From contig JAZQJQ010000074.1 of NCBI GenBank assembly GCA_045541735.1, positions 1-17,087 of the forward strand: a stretch of 17,087 nt of DNA, in the 5' to 3' direction. The notes below the pieces were generated by a model. It was given only the letters and a program-made list of their open reading frames with translations, did no database searches and was not told where the DNA came from. How positions within the stretch are numbered: position 1 is the stretch's first letter; each line of letters opens with the position of its first letter. Source of the stretch: RUG12395 sp045541735 (GTDB taxonomy: Bacteria; Bacillota; Clostridia; Oscillospirales; CAG-272). Positions 14,706-17,087 of the stretch are shown here, piece by piece. Made by a program: the position numbers and the translations under genes.

Positions 14706-14734
14706 AGCTTAGCAAAAAGCTGTTCAAAAGTCAA
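14706..14734 (-). promoter_or_regulatory. Probable promoter of pnuC
   Basis: On the minus strand TTGACT (14729-14734), a 17-base spacer and a weak TAAGCT (14706-14711). Start is expected near 14699, just before the aptamer. The -10 lies in an inverted repeat CAGCTT/AAGCTG (14705-14722), which may be a protein site or a chance hairpin. Confidence 0.55.
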
Positions 14735-14753
14735 GTGTTGTGTTAGAATAATA

Positions 14754-14782
14754 TTGAATAACAGTCATTTTTATGGTATAAT
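14754..14782 (+). promoter_or_regulatory. Promoter ahead of the gene remnant at 14797
   Basis: TTGAAT (14754-14759), 17-base spacer, consensus TATAAT (14777-14782). The start would be near 14789, only about 8 bases before the first ATG at 14797, with no ribosome site, so what it now expresses is unclear. Confidence 0.6.
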
Positions 14783-14796
14783 TCTTTATCAACTAA

Positions 14797-15046
14797 ATGC
14801 TTCGGTGGGTGTATGAAGGCGAGAAGAATGTTTATATAGGTGTCGACGGCGAAAAAGATGATGCCTGACGCTTCTGCGGAGCTTCCATATGAGGGTGCAA
14901 AGGAAATGCTCCTTGTAGAAAATATTGAGGACAAAGAATTTATGCAAAGATTGTTCGCGGCAATATCTGAGGAATTGCCTGAACCGAAAAAGAGGATAAA
15001 AGCTTATCACAATAAAGTGTTGGCTGTGGCTGAATGCGAAGAATGA
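14797..15046 (+). pseudogene. Apparent frame-broken small gene, unrecognised
   Basis: Two protein-like stretches lie in different frames. The first (14797-14868) reads MLRWVYEGEKNVYIGVDG then a short acidic tail and TGA. The second, open from 14840 to 15046, reads on as PDASAELPYEGAKEM, a charged helical segment (EDKEFMQRLFAAISEELPEP) and a lysine/glutamate-rich end at AECEE. A single-base change near 14855-14866 would join them into one protein of about 80 residues. Neither part has a ribosome site. I do not recognise the family. It could be a remnant of a larger gene or, less likely, two short unrelated frames. Confidence 0.35.
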
Positions 15047-15052
15047 TATAAT
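15042..15052 (+). promoter_or_regulatory. Possible extended -10 promoter
   Basis: TGATATAAT (15044-15052) is an extended -10 element at the end of the preceding remnant. No good -35 box was found at 17 bases. Confidence 0.35.
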
Positions 15053-15066
15053 AGTTGTTGTATCAC

Positions 15067-15263
15067 ATGCAAAGCGATAATGAATACAGACGCCGTATTT
15101 ATACGCCATCAGCTTTGTGAGTGTGATTGGTCGCGCATTCGGACTGTTGTCTAAACCCAATTACAAGCAAATGGAGGCAGGGAGAACCCTTATCATTGCG
15201 TTTGAAGTTTTGCGTTTTGTCATTGCCGCAGTTATCATTGCAGTTATTAGTATGCGTTTATAA
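15067..15263 (+). pseudogene. Possible frame-broken small membrane protein, unrecognised
   Basis: An ATG at 15067 opens MQSDNEYRRRIYTPSAL and stops at 15118-15120. A second frame, open from 15084 to a TAA at 15261-15263, reads AISFVSVIGRAFGLLSKPNY then KQMEAGRT and a clear hydrophobic helix (LIIAFEVLRFVIAAVIIAVI) ending MRL. Joined, they would give a roughly 60-residue protein with one or two membrane segments. A terminator follows at 15274, as would be expected after a real gene. Weak support: no ribosome site before 15067 and no family recognised. An intact shorter form starting at GTG 15117 or ATG 15171 cannot be excluded. Confidence 0.3.
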
Positions 15264-15273
15264 GAGCATAAAG

Positions 15274-15312
15274 AAAATGCCGCCGGAGATTTGTTCTCCA
15301 GCGGCATTTTTT
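15274..15312. terminator. Two-way terminator between remnant and collagen-like gene
   Basis: Stem 15274-15288 with 15296-15310, fourteen pairs with one C/A mismatch, loop of seven. T-run on the right and A-run on the left serve both directions; it lies 27 bases past the collagen-like gene stop. Confidence 0.9.
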
Positions 15313-15339
15313 GATCTTAATAAACTCTGACTGTTCTTA

Positions 15340-15966
15340 TCAAGAGATCTGTGTTATTACAAGATGTGCAGACACCGGACGGGTTCCACCTGCAAGCGGG
15401 GTGATGGTAAGTGCTGCAGCATTGCCTGCAGGATTGCGTACGGTGAGAACCGAGTTGACCGATTTTGTCGTTACCACAGCCATTCCCACGATCTGCGATG
15501 CTCCCGTTGCGCGCCCTGCGACGGTATACTCAAGATCCTGGCCGTTCAAAGTCAAAATCAGCTGTCCCGCCTCAGTGATGCTGACTTGGAACAATATCTG
15601 ATACGTGCCGATAGGGCCGAGATTGAAGGAAGAGGGACCGAGACGGCCGATATTCGTGTTGGCGATCGGGCCGTTTTGCGGAAAACTGACGTCGGTTCCG
15701 GGCGCTACTGTTGCCGAGTTATCGGGTGGCATCAGTGCGTAAAAGACTGCATAACTTAATACGCCTCCGGGAACTCCCTGAGGTCCTTGCGCGCCGGTGT
15801 CGCCAACGGGTCCCTGCAGACCTTCGGGACCGGGGGGACAGACTACGCACGGATTTTTATCTTTATCGTGACAATCGTCACGGTTATCACAACAAGGTGG
15901 CTGATCGTTACAGTTATTGCAATAGCGATCGTTGGTACTTCTAATAAACGGATTTTGTCTGCTCAT
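15340..15966 (-). CDS. Collagen-like protein with BclA-type C-terminal domain (probable spore/surface protein)
   Basis: A 208-residue protein in three parts. The N-terminus (1-45) is hydrophilic with seven cysteines at 16, 19, 25, 26, 32, 40 and 43 and no signal peptide. A short collagen-like run of G-x-y triplets spans about 46-68 (GPEGLQGPVGDTG and on). The rest is a beta-rich domain like the TNF-like C-terminal domain of BclA exosporium glycoproteins, with FYALMPPDNSATV, GTYQILFQVSITEAGQLILT and ending HLVITQIS. BclA-type proteins trimerise and coat the spore; cysteines may cross-link them. ATG at 15964-15966 follows AAAGGAGG by about six bases; an upstream in-frame start at 16002 lacks such a site. 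The upstream -10 resembles a sporulation sigma site. Spore location is inferred. Confidence 0.82.
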   Translation of the reverse strand: MSRQNPFIRSTNDRYCNNCNDQPPCCDNRDDCHDKDKNPCVVCPPGPEGLQGPVGDTGAQGPQGVPGGVLSYAVFYALMPPDNSATVAPGTDVSFPQNGPIANTNIGRLGPSSFNLGPIGTYQILFQVSITEAGQLILTLNGQDLEYTVAGRATGASQIVGMAVVTTKSVNSVLTVRNPAGNAAALTITPLAGGTRPVSAHLVITQIS

Positions 15967-16005
15967 AAATTGCCTCCTTTGTAGATTTTGGTGAAGCACC
16001 ATAAC

Positions 16006-16013
16006 ATTATATG
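16006..16013 (-). promoter_or_regulatory. Possible promoter -10 of collagen-like gene, sporulation-sigma-like
   Basis: Minus strand CATATAAT, 40 bases before the ATG. No TTGACA-like box lies at 16-18 bases, while CATA at -10 is shared by sigma-E and sigma-K sites. The -35 side is not diagnostic. Confidence 0.35.
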
Positions 16014-16092
16014 TCGTTTTGGGGCGAACAGATACTATGGATCATAATGAGGAAAAAAACGGTCCTCGATATTTGTGATGCTGTAGACAAAG

Positions 16093-16116
16093 AAAAAGGC
16101 GCCGGAGCAACGGCGC
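16093..16116 (-). terminator. Possible minus-strand terminator ahead of the collagen-like gene
   Basis: GCGCCG (16111-16116 on the minus strand) pairs with CGGCGC (16099-16104), loop of six, followed by C and a run of five U (16093-16097). It could stop antisense reads from beyond the regulator gene. No minus-strand gene directly upstream needs it. Confidence 0.4.
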
Positions 16117-16121
16117 GTTGC

Positions 16122-16150
16122 TTGTGATTTGTGTCGAGATATGCTATAAT
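16122..16150 (+). promoter_or_regulatory. Promoter of the XRE-zinc ribbon regulator
   Basis: TTGTGA (16122-16127), 17-base spacer, TATAAT (16145-16150) with an extended TGC before it. Start is expected near 16157. Confidence 0.72.
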
Positions 16151-16181
16151 AAAAGCGCAGAAATCAAAGGCGGTAAAGAAT

Positions 16182-16946
16182 ATGGAAACGAAAGATGTTA
16201 TACTGGAACTCAGAACGAAAAAAGGACTCTCGCAGGAGGAACTTGCTGAAAAAGTGTTTGTCACTCGTCAGGCGGTCAGCCGTTGGGAGAACGGTGAAAC
16301 TACTCCGAACACTGAAACGTTAAAACTGTTATCAAAACTATTTGACGTATCTATCAATACACTTCTTGGATCTCCCCAAAAACTAATTTGCCAATGCTGC
16401 GGTATGCCGCTTGAAGATTCCAATATCAGTAAAGAAAAAGACGGGTTATTCAATGAAGAGTATTGCAAATGGTGCTACGCCGACGGCGAGTATATGTATC
16501 ACGATATGGATGATCTGATCGAAGTCTGCGTAGCGAATATGGCAAGAGAAGCCTTCCCCTCGGAGCAGGCTCGTGCATATCTAAAAGAAATGCTCCCGGG
16601 GCTCGACTATTGGAAGAAATATAAAAACCTTGACGACGGCGGAAGGTTTGAAAAGTTTAAACGCAAACTGATCGACGAGATCAACGCCCTTGGGGTGGAA
16701 GGTATGCCGAAGGTTAAAAAGCTCAACGCGCTTGTGGGCGGGTACGTTAATCTCGAATACCGCCTCCCAAACGGCAAAACCGTCAAATTCCTCGACGATA
16801 ACGCCACCTATCTCGGAAATCAGCTCGAATGCGAGTTCGGCGGTAACCGATGCTTCGGTATCGTCGCCAATATGGATTTTATCCTTATCTGCACCTACGA
16901 AGAAAACGGCGAAAATCCCGAGCTTGTCATTTATAAGAAAAGATAA
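16182..16946 (+). CDS. XRE-family HTH regulator fused to a zinc-ribbon domain
   Basis: A 254-residue cytosolic protein. Residues 6-62 form an XRE helix-turn-helix (LRTKKGLSQEELAEKV, then TRQAVSRWENG). Residues 70-98 form a putative zinc ribbon of the PF12674 type, Cys70-x2-Cys73 (CQCCGMPL) and Cys95-x2-Cys98 (YCKWCYADGEY). An acidic linker and a helical stretch (EQARAYLKEMLPGLDYWKKY) lead to a C-terminal domain of about 75 residues (KLNALVGGYVNLEYRLPNGK to VIYKKR) that I remember only from proteins of this kind; it may sense a ligand. ATG 16182 follows AAAGGCGG and lies downstream of a promoter; an upstream in-frame start at 16131 precedes that promoter and is rejected. Target genes are unknown; metal or redox sensing is a guess. 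Confidence 0.85.
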   Translation: METKDVILELRTKKGLSQEELAEKVFVTRQAVSRWENGETTPNTETLKLLSKLFDVSINTLLGSPQKLICQCCGMPLEDSNISKEKDGLFNEEYCKWCYADGEYMYHDMDDLIEVCVANMAREAFPSEQARAYLKEMLPGLDYWKKYKNLDDGGRFEKFKRKLIDEINALGVEGMPKVKKLNALVGGYVNLEYRLPNGKTVKFLDDNATYLGNQLECEFGGNRCFGIVANMDFILICTYEENGENPELVIYKKR

Positions 16947-16951
16947 AAATT

Positions 16952-16987
16952 GCCGCTGAGATGGATCTCTCCACCTCAGCGGCTTTT
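16952..16987. terminator. Terminator between the regulator and the right-edge gene
   Basis: GCCGCTGAG (16952-16960) with CTCAGCGGC (16975-16983), extended by TGGA/TCCA across one A/C mismatch; loop TCTC. Followed by four T and preceded by a run of A, so it may work both ways for the two convergent genes. Confidence 0.85.
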
Positions 16988-16991
16988 ACGT

Positions 16992-17087
16992 TTATCTTAC
17001 CACGGATGAATGACTGTAGATGTAGAACTCCTCTTGGCTCGGCATCCATTTCTTTTCCTTGGGCGCAAAGGTCGCGTCGAAGGCTTC
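16992..17087 (-). CDS. C-terminal end of an unidentified protein (runs off window)
   Basis: The minus strand is open from the window edge to TAA at 16992-16994, giving 31 residues that begin EAFDATFAPKEKKWMPSQEE and end FYIYSHSSVVR. The position next to a convergent terminator, five bases from its last T, supports a real gene end. The aromatic and charged composition is that of a soluble protein. The family is not recognised, and the start and bulk of the gene lie outside. Confidence 0.6.
   Translation of the reverse strand, partial: EAFDATFAPKEKKWMPSQEEFYIYSHSSVVR

Overview
The window looks like a piece of chromosome from an anaerobic, probably spore-forming, gut-type Clostridia bacterium (Bacillota). 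The signs are a HisG-short/HisZ histidine operon led by a TrpR-like (YerC/HisR) regulator, strong Shine-Dalgarno sites, GTG and TTG starts, Rho-independent terminators between units, a BclA-like collagen protein, a lipoprotein metallopeptidase with cysteine repeats, and an FAD/Rieske oxidoreductase typical of this group. No rRNA, tRNA, CRISPR array, prophage or insertion sequence was seen.

Layout. (1) Bases 1-4548, minus strand: a compact histidine operon, hisR-hisZ-hisG-hisD-hisC-hisB, with junctions that overlap or lie 1-3 bases apart. hisB runs off the left edge. The operon has a consensus sigma-A promoter, and a tandem 8-bp repeat inside an inverted repeat lies at its predicted transcription start, a likely HisR operator. 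(2) Bases 4666-8359, plus strand: a divergent unit with its own consensus promoter, carrying cardiolipin synthase, an iron-sulfur flavoprotein-like reductase, a VUT/YhhQ-type membrane transporter and an SDR, closed by a two-way terminator. (3) Bases 8397-10845, minus strand: a lipoprotein with five 41-residue cysteine repeats and an HESSH metallopeptidase domain, and upstream of it a DUF6512-like membrane protein. (4) Bases 10913-13782, plus strand: SDR, pyroglutamyl-peptidase I and an FAD oxidoreductase with a compact C-terminal Rieske module, then a terminator. (5) Bases 13914-14734, minus strand: a PnuC-family transporter behind a short structured leader and a strong conditional-looking terminator. 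The leader resembles the guanidine-IV (mepA) riboswitch as I remember it. (6) Bases 14754-15263: two promoter-like sites followed by short, apparently frame-broken coding remnants. (7) Bases 15274-16013, minus strand: a small collagen-like, BclA-type surface or spore protein. (8) Bases 16122-16987, plus strand: an XRE-type regulator fused to a zinc ribbon. (9) Bases 16992-17087, minus strand: the C-terminal end of an unidentified gene.

The most interesting part is the pnuC leader: a riboswitch-like attenuator in front of a transporter usually assigned to nicotinamide riboside, with an odd start codon close to the terminator's U-tract. The rest is largely ordinary metabolism with a few less-studied surface and redox proteins.
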